From positions 1,178,001 to 1,242,000 of the forward strand of contig NZ_CP035375.1 of assembly GCF_004118935.1 (NCBI RefSeq): a stretch of 64,000 nt of DNA. The letters are read 5' to 3'. The DNA is from Salinibacterium sp. UTAS2018 (GTDB lineage: Bacteria; Actinomycetota; Actinomycetes; Actinomycetales; Microbacteriaceae). The notes under the pieces are model-generated. The model did not search any database, was not told where the DNA came from, and was given only the letters and a program-made list of their open reading frames with translations. Of the stretch, positions 43,094 through 51,166 are shown piece after piece (positions within the stretch are counted from its first letter, which is position 1; every line of letters begins with the position of its first letter). The position numbers and the translations under genes were made by a program.

Positions 43094-44572
43094 GTGCGCA
43101 AAATTCTTATTCGAAGCGGAAAAAGCCCGAACGTCGCTTTGGGCCCGGAAGCGTCACTCGCCTCATCGCGCTTTGCGGTTTTCGGCACAAACGTCGGAAA
43201 TCTGGTTTTTAGTAACGCAGTTACGCGTGCGATCTCGGTACCCGGCGTGGAAGCCGTCTCAGACTCGCTTCTGTCAGAGCGGACGAATCCCACGGACGAG
43301 TACGTCGACCGAATCAATAATGAGTTCGAATCGTTTGTCGTTCCCCTCGCGAATGCCTTCCGCCCTGAGTTCGTTGGACCGTTGCGGCGACTCACCCGCC
43401 TCATCGAGCGGTTGGATATTCCCGTGACCGTAGTTGGCGCAGGGTCGCAACTCGATGTGACAGGCAACCCTTTCGGGGAGATCGAAACTGTCAACGACGC
43501 GAGTCGTGATTTCGTCAAGGCCGTGCTCGACAAGTCCGCGTCGATTGGCGTGCGCGGTGACATGACGAAAAAATACCTTACCGGGATCGGCCTGCCTGCC
43601 GATTCCATCGACGTCATTGGCTGCCCGTCTCTCTATGACGCTGGGCCAAACTTGCATATAAGCAAGAAGGTAGAGCGGATCTCTGCCGAATCGCTGCTCG
43701 CATTCAACACCCCGATGGCAATTGCGGGAGCTGACGAATTCGTTCGCCGGCATGCGGAACTGTACCCGAACCTTGTATTCGTTCCTCAGAGCAACAAAGA
43801 ACTTGAACAAATGGTTTGGGGTGCTGCTGACAACGTTCGCGGCGCGATCCCGACCCATCCCGATCACCCTCTTTACCGAGAAGACAGAGTTCGGTTCTTT
43901 TTAGACCCGTCTACTTGGGCGGCCTACCTCGGCGAAAGAGATTTCACCTTCGGATCTCGTATCCACGGAAACGTGGTCTCACTTTTGGGCGGCACTCCAG
44001 CTGTAGTCTTCGCCTGGGACTCGAGGACACTCGAACTCGCGCAGCATCACAAAATTCCACACCTCACGATGCCGGAATTACCTCAAGATCTTGACATCCG
44101 GCGCGTATACGACGATGTTGATTTTGCAGATTTCAATGCCGCCGTACCTGAGAATTTTCGAAATTACGTGGATTTTTTGAACCGAAACGGGATCGAAAAC
44201 ATTCACCAAGACGGTAAGAGCAATCCCGAGTACGATGCAAAAATCTCGAAGGTGAGTTTTCCGGCGCCGGTAGGAACTGCCTACGGCGAGGATGGCGTCA
44301 CTGATCTTCTCTCCCGCCTGCGGTGGTTGCGCCAAGGGCCCGGTAGCGAGGCGGGCCGGCGTTTTGGAGGTTATGTGCCTCCGATTGACCCCACGAAAAT
44401 GCTTCCGGCGAAGGAACCTACCGACCTTCCTGCACAAGTCAAGGGTGTGCAACTTGCGATAGCACGCGTGGAGGACCGGATGGCTTATCTTGCTGAGCCG
44501 TTCGAGCGCCGCCTGTTAGCGGGAATTAAGACACGTTTCCGCTCTCTCCTACGTCGAGTCCGTCGGCGCTAG
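43094..44572 (+). CDS. Polysaccharide pyruvyltransferase family protein
   Basis: This 492-aa protein contains the PF04230 pattern: FGTNVGNLVFSNAV near the N-terminus, SIGVRGDMTKKYLTGIG, VIGCPSLY, and DFTFGSRIHGNVVSLLGGTPAVVFAWDSRTLELAQHHKIP in the C-terminal half. These enzymes add a pyruvate ketal to a sugar or, in some relatives, transfer other groups. The last 110 residues, including a basic LRRVRRR tail, are unlike the family core. GTG start. Mixed G+C, around 40% in the 3' part, suggests recent acquisition with the neighbouring fusion gene. Pyruvylation would add negative charge to the wall polymer. Confidence 0.88.
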   Translation: MRKILIRSGKSPNVALGPEASLASSRFAVFGTNVGNLVFSNAVTRAISVPGVEAVSDSLLSERTNPTDEYVDRINNEFESFVVPLANAFRPEFVGPLRRLTRLIERLDIPVTVVGAGSQLDVTGNPFGEIETVNDASRDFVKAVLDKSASIGVRGDMTKKYLTGIGLPADSIDVIGCPSLYDAGPNLHISKKVERISAESLLAFNTPMAIAGADEFVRRHAELYPNLVFVPQSNKELEQMVWGAADNVRGAIPTHPDHPLYREDRVRFFLDPSTWAAYLGERDFTFGSRIHGNVVSLLGGTPAVVFAWDSRTLELAQHHKIPHLTMPELPQDLDIRRVYDDVDFADFNAAVPENFRNYVDFLNRNGIENIHQDGKSNPEYDAKISKVSFPAPVGTAYGEDGVTDLLSRLRWLRQGPGSEAGRRFGGYVPPIDPTKMLPAKEPTDLPAQVKGVQLAIARVEDRMAYLAEPFERRLLAGIKTRFRSLLRRVRRR

Positions 44573-44576
44573 ATAT

Positions 44577-44623
44577 CGATAGTTCCTAGCGTCCAACACC
44601 ATGTGTGACGCTAGGAACTATCG
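44577..44623. terminator. Very strong bidirectional hairpin, 17-bp perfect stem
   Basis: CGATAGTTCCTAGCGTC (44577-44593) pairs perfectly with 44607-44623; the 13-nt loop contains a further ACAC/GTGT pairing. It begins 4 bp after the pyruvyltransferase stop and ends 36 bp before the stop of the opposite gene, so it can end both transcripts. Confidence 0.85.
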
Positions 44624-44658
44624 AGAGCAACGCGAAATGGCGACAAGCCGTTAATCCG

Positions 44659-46056
44659 CTATACGCTCCCGTGACGCCGCACGTTGATTACTTGGCCAGT
44701 GAGGTCGCCCAGAAGCACATCGATTGAAGCGTTTGCGACCTGCATGGGCTCGAGCAGCGAACCCTCTGGTTCTTCGCCGAACGCATCAAGGCGCATTTGT
44801 GTTTTCGTTCGTTCCGGGTTGATGCAGTTGACCCGTACTCCGTAGTCGGTCCACTCCTCTGACAGCGACTGAGTCAAGTTGACTGTCGCTGCCTTTGTCG
44901 CGGAATACATGCCGTAATTGGCACGACCTCGGGTGTAAGAGCTCGAAGTGAAGAACAGGAGCTGTCCGCTGGTCTCACGTAGGTATTTCAGGGACTCCTG
45001 CGCGATGATCACCGGGCCAAGCAGGTTGACGTCAAGGATATTGCGAACCTGTTCCGGAGAGAATTGCTCGAGGCTGCCCAACTCGAGAACACCAGCGGTG
45101 TTCACCACGTAGTCGATGCGGCCGGATTCAGCCTGCGCTGCCGCGAGAGCTGCGGCTACCGATTCGCGATCTTCTACTGCCGTGCCGGTCGTGGAGCGAC
45201 TCAAGGACACAACATTGACGCCGAAGCTCTCCGCCGCCTCGACGATTCCACGCCCAATACCGGCGCTACCGCCAAACACGACCATGGTCTTGCCTGACAA
45301 CTGCTCTTCGCGCTCAGCAGCATCCAAAGAACTGTGATCAGCGGAACGCAGCTGAAACAACTTATCGGCAATGAAGATATCGATGCCGGCCGTGACCTTC
45401 ATGTTCTCTTCTTCACCGAGCACGACCGCGATGGGCACCTTTGGCGAATACTTCAACACCACAGAGCAGTCATCGCTGGCAGCAAACTCCGGATCGAGAA
45501 CCGCACGGTCATAGGCCTCGCGGATCGTCGACAGCAGAAAGCCCTGAGGAGTCTGGCCTCGGCGAAGGCGGTCGCGCGGCGGAATCTTACGAATCTTACG
45601 ACCGCTCCCGGCAACCTTAATGATCGTGTCTGCAGACGGAATAGCTACGTCGACTGCTTTATAGGTGTCAAGCGCCTCCACACAATCCTTCAAGATGCGG
45701 TGACTCACGAACGGGCGCACCGCATCGTGGAAGAGCACCTTCACCTCGTCGTCGCCGAGGGCCTCGATCGCTTTCCGCGACGTGTCGTTGCGAGTAGCGC
45801 CGCCGGCCAGAACACGAGTCAGCTTAGGAAACTGGCCCGACTCACGGATAGTTTCGACCGCTTCGAGGTGATCGGGTTCCATCATGATGATGATCTCGTC
45901 GATCTCGGGCGAGCTGTGCACGGCCTCGAGAGTGTGTTGAAGGATTGTCTTTCCCGCGATGCGAGCCAGTTGTTTAGGCATTCCCAAACCTGCCCGCACA
46001 CCGATGCCACCGGCCAAAATAACCATGACCGTACGCAATTCTGATTCAGTCTTCAC
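44659..46056 (-). CDS. Bifunctional cytidylyltransferase/SDR (Acs1/Bcs1-like, CDP-ribitol synthesis)
   Basis: This 465-aa fusion has an IspD/TarI-type cytidylyltransferase at 1-235 (LAGGIGVRAG at 14-23, PKQ at 27-29, VTAGIDIFIADKL near 221-233) joined to a short-chain dehydrogenase at 250-465 (GGSAGIG at 262-268, NTAG at 319-322, YSATK at 384-388). The same order occurs in Haemophilus Acs1/Bcs1, which reduces ribulose-5-phosphate and makes CDP-ribitol. The GTG at 46056 has GGAGG 7 nt upstream. It is third in the operon after the split cytidylyltransferase and SDR, separated by a 69-bp gap with a hairpin. The product could be another CDP-alditol. Confidence 0.9.
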   Translation of the reverse strand: MKTESELRTVMVILAGGIGVRAGLGMPKQLARIAGKTILQHTLEAVHSSPEIDEIIIMMEPDHLEAVETIRESGQFPKLTRVLAGGATRNDTSRKAIEALGDDEVKVLFHDAVRPFVSHRILKDCVEALDTYKAVDVAIPSADTIIKVAGSGRKIRKIPPRDRLRRGQTPQGFLLSTIREAYDRAVLDPEFAASDDCSVVLKYSPKVPIAVVLGEEENMKVTAGIDIFIADKLFQLRSADHSSLDAAEREEQLSGKTMVVFGGSAGIGRGIVEAAESFGVNVVSLSRSTTGTAVEDRESVAAALAAAQAESGRIDYVVNTAGVLELGSLEQFSPEQVRNILDVNLLGPVIIAQESLKYLRETSGQLLFFTSSSYTRGRANYGMYSATKAATVNLTQSLSEEWTDYGVRVNCINPERTKTQMRLDAFGEEPEGSLLEPMQVANASIDVLLGDLTGQVINVRRHGSV

Positions 46057-46081
46057 AACACACCCTCCACCCGTGCACGCC

Positions 46082-46109
46082 ACAAACCCTGACGGCAGTC
46101 AGGGTTTGT
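46082..46109. other. 12-bp perfect hairpin inside the CDP-alditol operon
   Basis: ACAAACCCTGAC (46082-46093), loop GGCA, GTCAGGGTTTGT (46098-46109), in the 69-bp gap between the SDR stop and the fusion gene start. It may act as a partial terminator or an RNA-stability element that sets different levels of the two modules. Confidence 0.65.
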
Positions 46110-46125
46110 ACAACATCTCAAACCT

Positions 46126-46833
46126 TTACTGGCGGACTACCAAGTTCGCGCTGTCGAGGTATTGCCCGACACCCGAAACCATCGTTCGAACAATCGAAGC
46201 CACGTGTTCGGGCTGCATGATCGTCGATGGATCTTCATCCGGAGCGAGCGTCTTGCGCAAATCTGTGGCACAACGACCAGGAGACAACGACACAACGCGG
46301 GTTCCATAGATGGCAAGCTCCTCGCGCAGCACGTCACTCATGTTGATGACCGCCGCCTTGGACGCCGAATAGGTTAGCCACCCGGCACGGCCAGTGATGC
46401 CCGCCGTCGACGCGATGTTTACAATCGCATCGAACTTGTTGCCGTGATGAAGGAGTTCTTGAATAACCGTGAATGGTGCGTAGACGTTCACCATGATCGT
46501 CTTCTCGAAGTCTTCGAACTCGACCTGCTGGAACGCAACCGGGTTGGTATAGCCCGCGTTATTGACGAGAATGTCGACCTTCGGGTGCGCCGCGTTGATC
46601 TCTGCCATCGCTGCGATAATCTGCTGGCGATCCCCCAAGTCCACGTTGTACGTGTGGATTCTTACGCCACGGTCGTTTAACGTCTCGAGCCACTTTACGT
46701 TTTCAACAAAGTGATCGCTCTCGCGAGCCAACATAATGATGTCTGAGACCGTGGGCTCGTTCGTCAAGAACTCGCGCGCCGTTGCAAGGCCAATGCCCTT
46801 AGACGCTCCCGTGATCAGAACCGTCTTATTCAT
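46126..46833 (-). CDS. SDR oxidoreductase paired with the cytidylyltransferase
   Basis: This 235-aa classical SDR has GASKGIG at 9-15, NNAG at 91-94, catalytic Ser in IASTAG near 142, and YSASK at 155-159. By position it is the reductase partner of the preceding cytidylyltransferase, making the alditol phosphate before or after activation, as TarJ or Abp/Mnp-type enzymes do, although it belongs to the SDR rather than the TarJ family. The ATG at 46833 overlaps the cytidylyltransferase 3' end by 8 nt. The substrate is not determined. Confidence 0.88.
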   Translation of the reverse strand: MNKTVLITGASKGIGLATAREFLTNEPTVSDIIMLARESDHFVENVKWLETLNDRGVRIHTYNVDLGDRQQIIAAMAEINAAHPKVDILVNNAGYTNPVAFQQVEFEDFEKTIMVNVYAPFTVIQELLHHGNKFDAIVNIASTAGITGRAGWLTYSASKAAVINMSDVLREELAIYGTRVVSLSPGRCATDLRKTLAPDEDPSTIMQPEHVASIVRTMVSGVGQYLDSANLVVRQ

Positions 46834-47512
46834 CAGCATCCTGCCTACTCCGCAACAACACATTCGCAATCTGGACATCGACGGGCCCTGTGACCTTGAG
46901 ATTGCTCTCATCGCCATCGATGAAGTAAACGTCATGACCGGCCGCCGCAACGAGCGTTGCGTCTTCCGTGTATTCAGCCGCACGCTCTACAGCGAAGTCG
47001 TGGCTGGCCTTCAAGTCTGCGCGCAAGAACTTTTGCGGCAACTGCACGTTGCGCAGGCCGTCGCGCTCGAGGTAACCCGTGACTCGCTTGGTCACCGGGT
47101 CAACCGGCGCCACCGTGAATGAGATCGGCGACATAAAGCTGCAGTTGTCGTACGGCGCTGCGATGAGCTCGGCGAAATCAGCGACTGTCACCATGGGGCG
47201 AGCGGACTCGTGAACGAGAACACGATCGTTGGTGCAGGCATCAACCATGCGGGCGACCGAGTTATGGCGAGAGGAACCAGCTTCTACATAGGTCACCGTC
47301 GTGGTGATCGCGTAGTCGCGCACGATGGCTTTGACCTCGTCGAGCCAGCCACTGGGGTAGTTGAGAACGACCTGGTCGATCTCTGGCACCTCGTTGGCCG
47401 CAACCAACGAATAGACCAAGACAGGCATACCGTGAACCTTAAGGAACTGCTTGGGCGAATCGGCCCCAAGCCGCGCTCCAACACCTCCATTAAGGAGAAT
47501 GAGACTGTACAT
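46826..47512 (-). CDS. IspD/TarI-type cytidylyltransferase
   Basis: This 228-aa protein has the CTP-binding LNGGVGARLGADSPKQF (8-23) and the closing NLKVTGPVDVQIAN. LLNGG replaces the usual LAAGG. It would link CMP to an alditol phosphate (ribitol-, arabinitol- or mannitol-phosphate) rather than serve the MEP isoprenoid pathway, because it overlaps an SDR gene and sits in a teichoic-type cluster. GAGGAG lies 9 nt before the ATG. It leads the three-gene operon and has a PHO-box-like repeat 59-80 bp upstream. An isoprenoid IspD role cannot be fully excluded. Confidence 0.88.
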   Translation of the reverse strand: MYSLILLNGGVGARLGADSPKQFLKVHGMPVLVYSLVAANEVPEIDQVVLNYPSGWLDEVKAIVRDYAITTTVTYVEAGSSRHNSVARMVDACTNDRVLVHESARPMVTVADFAELIAAPYDNCSFMSPISFTVAPVDPVTKRVTGYLERDGLRNVQLPQKFLRADLKASHDFAVERAAEYTEDATLVAAAGHDVYFIDGDESNLKVTGPVDVQIANVLLRSRQDADE

Positions 47513-47570
47513 ACGGAATAACTCCTCTAACCCCACGACAGCACCCGCGACGGCGAGCCTGCGGATGAGT

Positions 47571-47592
47571 CTAACGTGAACGGACGGTGAAC
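47571..47592 (-). promoter_or_regulatory. PHO-box-like 11-bp direct repeat (box 3)
   Basis: Minus strand GTTCACCGTCC (47592-47582) directly followed by GTTCACGTTAG (47581-47571). Both units have perfect GTTCAC; the first keeps the seventh base C as in GTTCACC. A TAGACT -10 candidate (47573-47568) overlaps its end, so the box would cover the -35 and spacer, an activator position. The target is the CDP-alditol operon. Confidence 0.65.
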
Positions 47593-47624
47593 AGACGGAA
47601 AAAGCGAAGCAAACGCGAGCATCT

Positions 47625-49331
47625 TTACACGTATTTGCCGGCCTCGTTAAGGAACACGTCGACGTAGCCCTCGGGCGCAAAATCGCCTAAGTAGTACTTC
47701 TTCCAATTGCGACGTTCGTCGAGCAACGAGTCATTTACAAGCAACTCATCGAGCACTTGTTCGATGTTGGAGCCATCGCGCGCAAGCAAGTAGGAAGCCT
47801 TAGCTAAAGGGAACTCCTCGACGAAGTCCTCTGAGGCAGCGATGGCCGCGATAGCGAATGGCTTCTCGGAGTAAAGGAAGTCAGGCACGATACTCGAGAC
47901 ATCTGAGATCAGAGCGTCGGAGATATTGAAACATTCCGTCGTCGATAGGTCTTTTTCGGCAGCGGGGCCCCATAAATGTTCGCGTCCTGACGCGGCTCGA
48001 TCGGCAGCAAGCAGTTCCACGATGCGTTCTGCTTCCGCCGCGTGCGACGCGTTGACCGCTGTGTACGGGTGGGAGCGGAACACCACGCGAGCTCCGCGTT
48101 GAAGAAGAGCTTGAACTACCGCGACACCGATCGGCAACGACGAATAGTTCGAGTCGGCAAAATAGCCAGCCCAAGTGGGGGCGTACATCACGGTCTTGTG
48201 CCCGCTGCGATCGGTGGCCTCACCCGCAACGGCGATGTTCTCAACCTGCGGCCGCCCCACGATCGAGAACCACCCCGGAGCCGTCTCGATACCGGCACGG
48301 GCAAAGCGATCGATAGCCGCTTGGCCCGCCACAAAGTTCTTATCGAACATGCGGAGGACCGGGTTGAAGCTTGGAGCTTTATCGCTCTCACCGTGAAGGA
48401 GCTGAATGTGAGTGAGGTGGGTGTAGCGCGCCATGTGCACGTTACGTGCATTTGAATTGACATAGAACACAGCTTTGAGAGTGGATGCGATCACGCCATC
48501 CATATCCGCGACGACGCTTCGTAGCAGCACTGGCGCCGTCGTGAGCTTGGAAGCCGCGATGAACGACGCTCGATTGCGGACCACGACGATGAATGGCTTA
48601 TTCAACCGCTCAAGGTAGGGCAGCCACATCGCGAGTTGGTAGTCGGTCTTCGCCGGCGCGTCCCAGTGCACCGCGAACGTCGGGGCGACTGCTGCGAGAG
48701 CAGAAGGCAATTGGCGTTCCGCGATTCGGCGGCTTCGCACGCGAAGAATGCCATCCAAGAGAGAAATGCTCGTCGGCACGGCAGCGACGAGGGTGACCGC
48801 AATTCCGATCCACGGGTTCACTCCGGACCATGCCAATGCCGCGAGAATGAACATCGCGATGACGTTCACCAGAAAGATGAAGTTCACTCTAAAGAGCGGG
48901 TAGTTGCGTACAGAGACGCCAGGAAGATTTACACCATAGGGGATGGCGCCGGCGGCTACTTTGGCGCAATTGACCTCGGTACCGATCAAGAAACTCAAGA
49001 TGCCTACGGATACCCACACGAGTAATTCATCACTCGTGCGCACATAGGCGTAGCCGATAGCAATCAGGATCAACACACGAGACAGCACGAAGCGCCCTAC
49101 GTATTGGCGCCATCCTTTGCCTTTGCGCAGCGCGGGCAATCCGAAACCTACGATAACTGCAAAGGCGATGCCGGCGGCCGCGAGCGCCAACCACAGCTCG
49201 ATACCCAGCAGCAGCGACACAACGCTGAAGGAAGCGAGCGCATTCGCGACGAGTTCGAGACCATTCGCCTGCTCAAATCGCTTCGCAAATGATCCTCGAT
49301 CATTCGAAGACGAGCGGGAGAATAGTTTCAT
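47625..49331 (-). CDS. Membrane CDP-glycerol/ribitol phosphotransferase (PF04464) with N-terminal membrane domain
   Basis: This 568-aa protein has five to six hydrophobic segments in residues 28-200 and a C-terminal GT-B glycerophosphotransferase domain (about 215-560) with LLHGESDKAPSFNPVLRMFDKNFVAGQAAIDRF, MYAPTWAGY, RSHPYTA and DVSSIVPDFLYSEKPFAI. The HG and DVSS motifs are the catalytic and donor-site hallmarks of TagF/TarL-type enzymes. It likely transfers glycerol- or ribitol-phosphate from the CDP donor to a growing chain at the membrane. The added membrane domain is unlike TagF, which is peripheral. It lies 112 bp upstream of the CDP-alditol operon on the same strand. Confidence 0.9.
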   Translation of the reverse strand: MKLFSRSSSNDRGSFAKRFEQANGLELVANALASFSVVSLLLGIELWLALAAAGIAFAVIVGFGLPALRKGKGWRQYVGRFVLSRVLILIAIGYAYVRTSDELLVWVSVGILSFLIGTEVNCAKVAAGAIPYGVNLPGVSVRNYPLFRVNFIFLVNVIAMFILAALAWSGVNPWIGIAVTLVAAVPTSISLLDGILRVRSRRIAERQLPSALAAVAPTFAVHWDAPAKTDYQLAMWLPYLERLNKPFIVVVRNRASFIAASKLTTAPVLLRSVVADMDGVIASTLKAVFYVNSNARNVHMARYTHLTHIQLLHGESDKAPSFNPVLRMFDKNFVAGQAAIDRFARAGIETAPGWFSIVGRPQVENIAVAGEATDRSGHKTVMYAPTWAGYFADSNYSSLPIGVAVVQALLQRGARVVFRSHPYTAVNASHAAEAERIVELLAADRAASGREHLWGPAAEKDLSTTECFNISDALISDVSSIVPDFLYSEKPFAIAAIAASEDFVEEFPLAKASYLLARDGSNIEQVLDELLVNDSLLDERRNWKKYYLGDFAPEGYVDVFLNEAGKYV

Positions 49332-49504
49332 TTCTTAGATTTTCTTAGTGATGTGGTGTGAACCAGAGAGACTGCTGCACAAAGAATGCAGGCGAATAGC
49401 ACCTTAACATGTTGCGCTCTGAGTGGCCCTGAATGGCTCACATCCGCTCCCCGCCCGCTATTGCTGCTGAGTGGTGGGCATCCGATACGCTAAAGGTACC
49501 GAAC

Positions 49505-49526
49505 GTTCACTCAACGTTCCCCTTTT
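49505..49526 (+). promoter_or_regulatory. PHO-box-like 11-bp direct repeat (box 4)
   Basis: Plus strand GTTCACTCAAC (49505-49515) then GTTCCCCTTTT (49516-49526). The first unit is perfect; the second keeps GTTC. It lies 30-51 bp before the LicD-type gene and faces it, in the 224-bp divergent gap. Confidence 0.5.
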
Positions 49527-49535
49527 AAGCCTCGC

Positions 49536-49551
49536 GGCGAGCGCGCTCGCC
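49536..49551. repeat. 16-bp perfect palindrome just before the LicD gene
   Basis: GGCGAGCGCGCTCGCC ends 4 bp before the ATG at 49556, where a ribosome binding site would be expected. It could fold in the mRNA and hide the start, or bind a dimeric repressor. Confidence 0.5.
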
Positions 49552-49555
49552 ACCA

Positions 49556-51166
49556 ATGATTCGGAAGTCTGTGACCACTCCACTCACCGCATCGCGCAGA
49601 AAGTTGCGGTTCGAGGCTCAGGGCAGCGGGCAGGCCGTAGACATTCGTTTTGATGGTCACCGCGTCTGGTCGACCGAGCTTGTCGCAACCGCCGACATCC
49701 ATAAGATTGCCCTGGATTGGCCCCCCGCATTGCGGCCCTACCTCAGCGGTACCACCAAGCTCGAGGTGGCGGACTCTGGCAGCGGCGAGATTCTCGCGAG
49801 CGGTGCCGTGCGGTTCGGTCTCAGTTCGAAACCCGTCTCCGTGCGCGACGCCGAAGGCCGTCTGCTCAGCATTAACAAGTGGGGACGTCTGGGCGTCAGC
49901 GTCGCTGGCGTCGATACCTCGTTTCGTGAACGCCTCATCGCGCACACCCACGAAATTCTCGACCACCTCGCAGAGCTTGGCTACACGGCCTACATCACCG
50001 GCGGCACGCTTTTGGGCGCAGTGCGTGACGGCGACATCCTTCCCCACGACGACGACACCGACCTCGGCGTACTGCTCGATCACAGCGACCCTGCCGACAT
50101 CTCGCTCGCCAGCTATCGGATGCAACGAGAGCTAGAAGAGCTGGGCTACGACGTCGTGCGCCACTCAACCGCGCACCTTCAACTCACCTACTTCACCGAG
50201 AACGGCAGCATCGACCACTACGTCGATATCTTCACCGCGTTCTATCGCAGCGCCGACGAGTTCTGCCAGCCGATCCATGTGCGCGGAAATCTGCCCATTG
50301 AGTCACTTCTTCCTCTGGTGCCGATCGAGTTCGCGGGCATCAGCATGCCGGGGCCCGCCAACCCCGAAGCCTGGCTTGAGATTTGTTACGGACCAGCGTG
50401 GAGCATCCCGAACCCCTCATTCGCGTTTGTCACGCCCATGAACACTCGCCGACGGTTCGAGAACTGGTTCGGCTCGCAGAACACCAATCGCGTGTTTTGG
50501 GAATCGCGCCATACCGCTGGTTCCACTTCAGCTGCCGCGGATGCTCGCTCCCACCGCCGCGAACTCGACACCGTGTTGGCCACCCTTCCTCCCGGCTCTG
50601 CCGTGGTCGACGTGGGCACAGGCGATGGTGCAGACGCCATCACGATCTCCAACGCTGGGCACCACGTCATCGGCTTTGACTACAGCTATAAAGCGTTGTC
50701 GCGCGCGCACGCACGTGCCGAAACAGAGACGAAGGATTCCCACGCGGTCGACTTCCGCTATCTCAATATTTACGACCGCCGAGACCTACTGACGTTCGGC
50801 GCCGAGCTTGTGACCCAAGGTACGAGCTGGCATTTCAACGCCACCAATGTGCTCGCCGGGCTTACCAAGGAGGGACGAGCGAACTACTTCTTGTTCCTCA
50901 AACTTGTGATGAACCCCGACAGCCTCGCGATCGCCACCTTCGACACCAACTACTCGGTAACCCACTTTCGTGGAGACAATCCGCTCACGTGGCACTACCC
51001 GCTCGACTGGTTGCACTCTGAAATCGCGCCGCACGGGCTCACCGCAGAACTTCTTCACACCGCAACACGGCGCACCGCTCACGGTCGCCGGCGAACTGCA
51101 ACTGTCGTCATCCGACGATCGCATCCCAGCCACACTGAACCGGAGGCAGCATCATGGAACGCCTAA
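49556..51166 (+). CDS. LicD-family phosphotransferase fused to a methyltransferase
   Basis: This 536-aa protein has three parts. Residues 1-110 form an unassigned beta-rich domain. Residues 120-300 are LicD/fukutin-like, with GGTLLGAVRDGDILPHDDDTDL at 149-170 as the nucleotidyltransferase-fold metal site. Residues 310-525 are a class I methyltransferase with VVDVGTGDG at 350-358. LicD relatives transfer phosphocholine, and fukutin relatives transfer ribitol-phosphate from CDP donors, which fits the nearby CDP-alditol genes. The methyltransferase could cap the chain or modify the same residue. There is no clear ribosome binding site; a palindrome occupies that position. A GTG 15 nt downstream is an alternative start. 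Confidence 0.86.
   Translation: MIRKSVTTPLTASRRKLRFEAQGSGQAVDIRFDGHRVWSTELVATADIHKIALDWPPALRPYLSGTTKLEVADSGSGEILASGAVRFGLSSKPVSVRDAEGRLLSINKWGRLGVSVAGVDTSFRERLIAHTHEILDHLAELGYTAYITGGTLLGAVRDGDILPHDDDTDLGVLLDHSDPADISLASYRMQRELEELGYDVVRHSTAHLQLTYFTENGSIDHYVDIFTAFYRSADEFCQPIHVRGNLPIESLLPLVPIEFAGISMPGPANPEAWLEICYGPAWSIPNPSFAFVTPMNTRRRFENWFGSQNTNRVFWESRHTAGSTSAAADARSHRRELDTVLATLPPGSAVVDVGTGDGADAITISNAGHHVIGFDYSYKALSRAHARAETETKDSHAVDFRYLNIYDRRDLLTFGAELVTQGTSWHFNATNVLAGLTKEGRANYFLFLKLVMNPDSLAIATFDTNYSVTHFRGDNPLTWHYPLDWLHSEIAPHGLTAELLHTATRRTAHGRRRTATVVIRRSHPSHTEPEAASWNA

Noticed and set aside
46826..47512. Housekeeping IspD of the MEP isoprenoid pathway
   Set aside because: It overlaps an SDR gene, lies in a glycopolymer operon and lacks ispF nearby; a CDP-alditol role fits better, though not proven.
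47625..49331. Reading the membrane PF04464 protein as a flippase or polymerase
   Set aside because: The C-terminal HG, APTW, SHP and DVSS motifs are those of CDP-alditol phosphotransferases; the membrane part is an added anchor.
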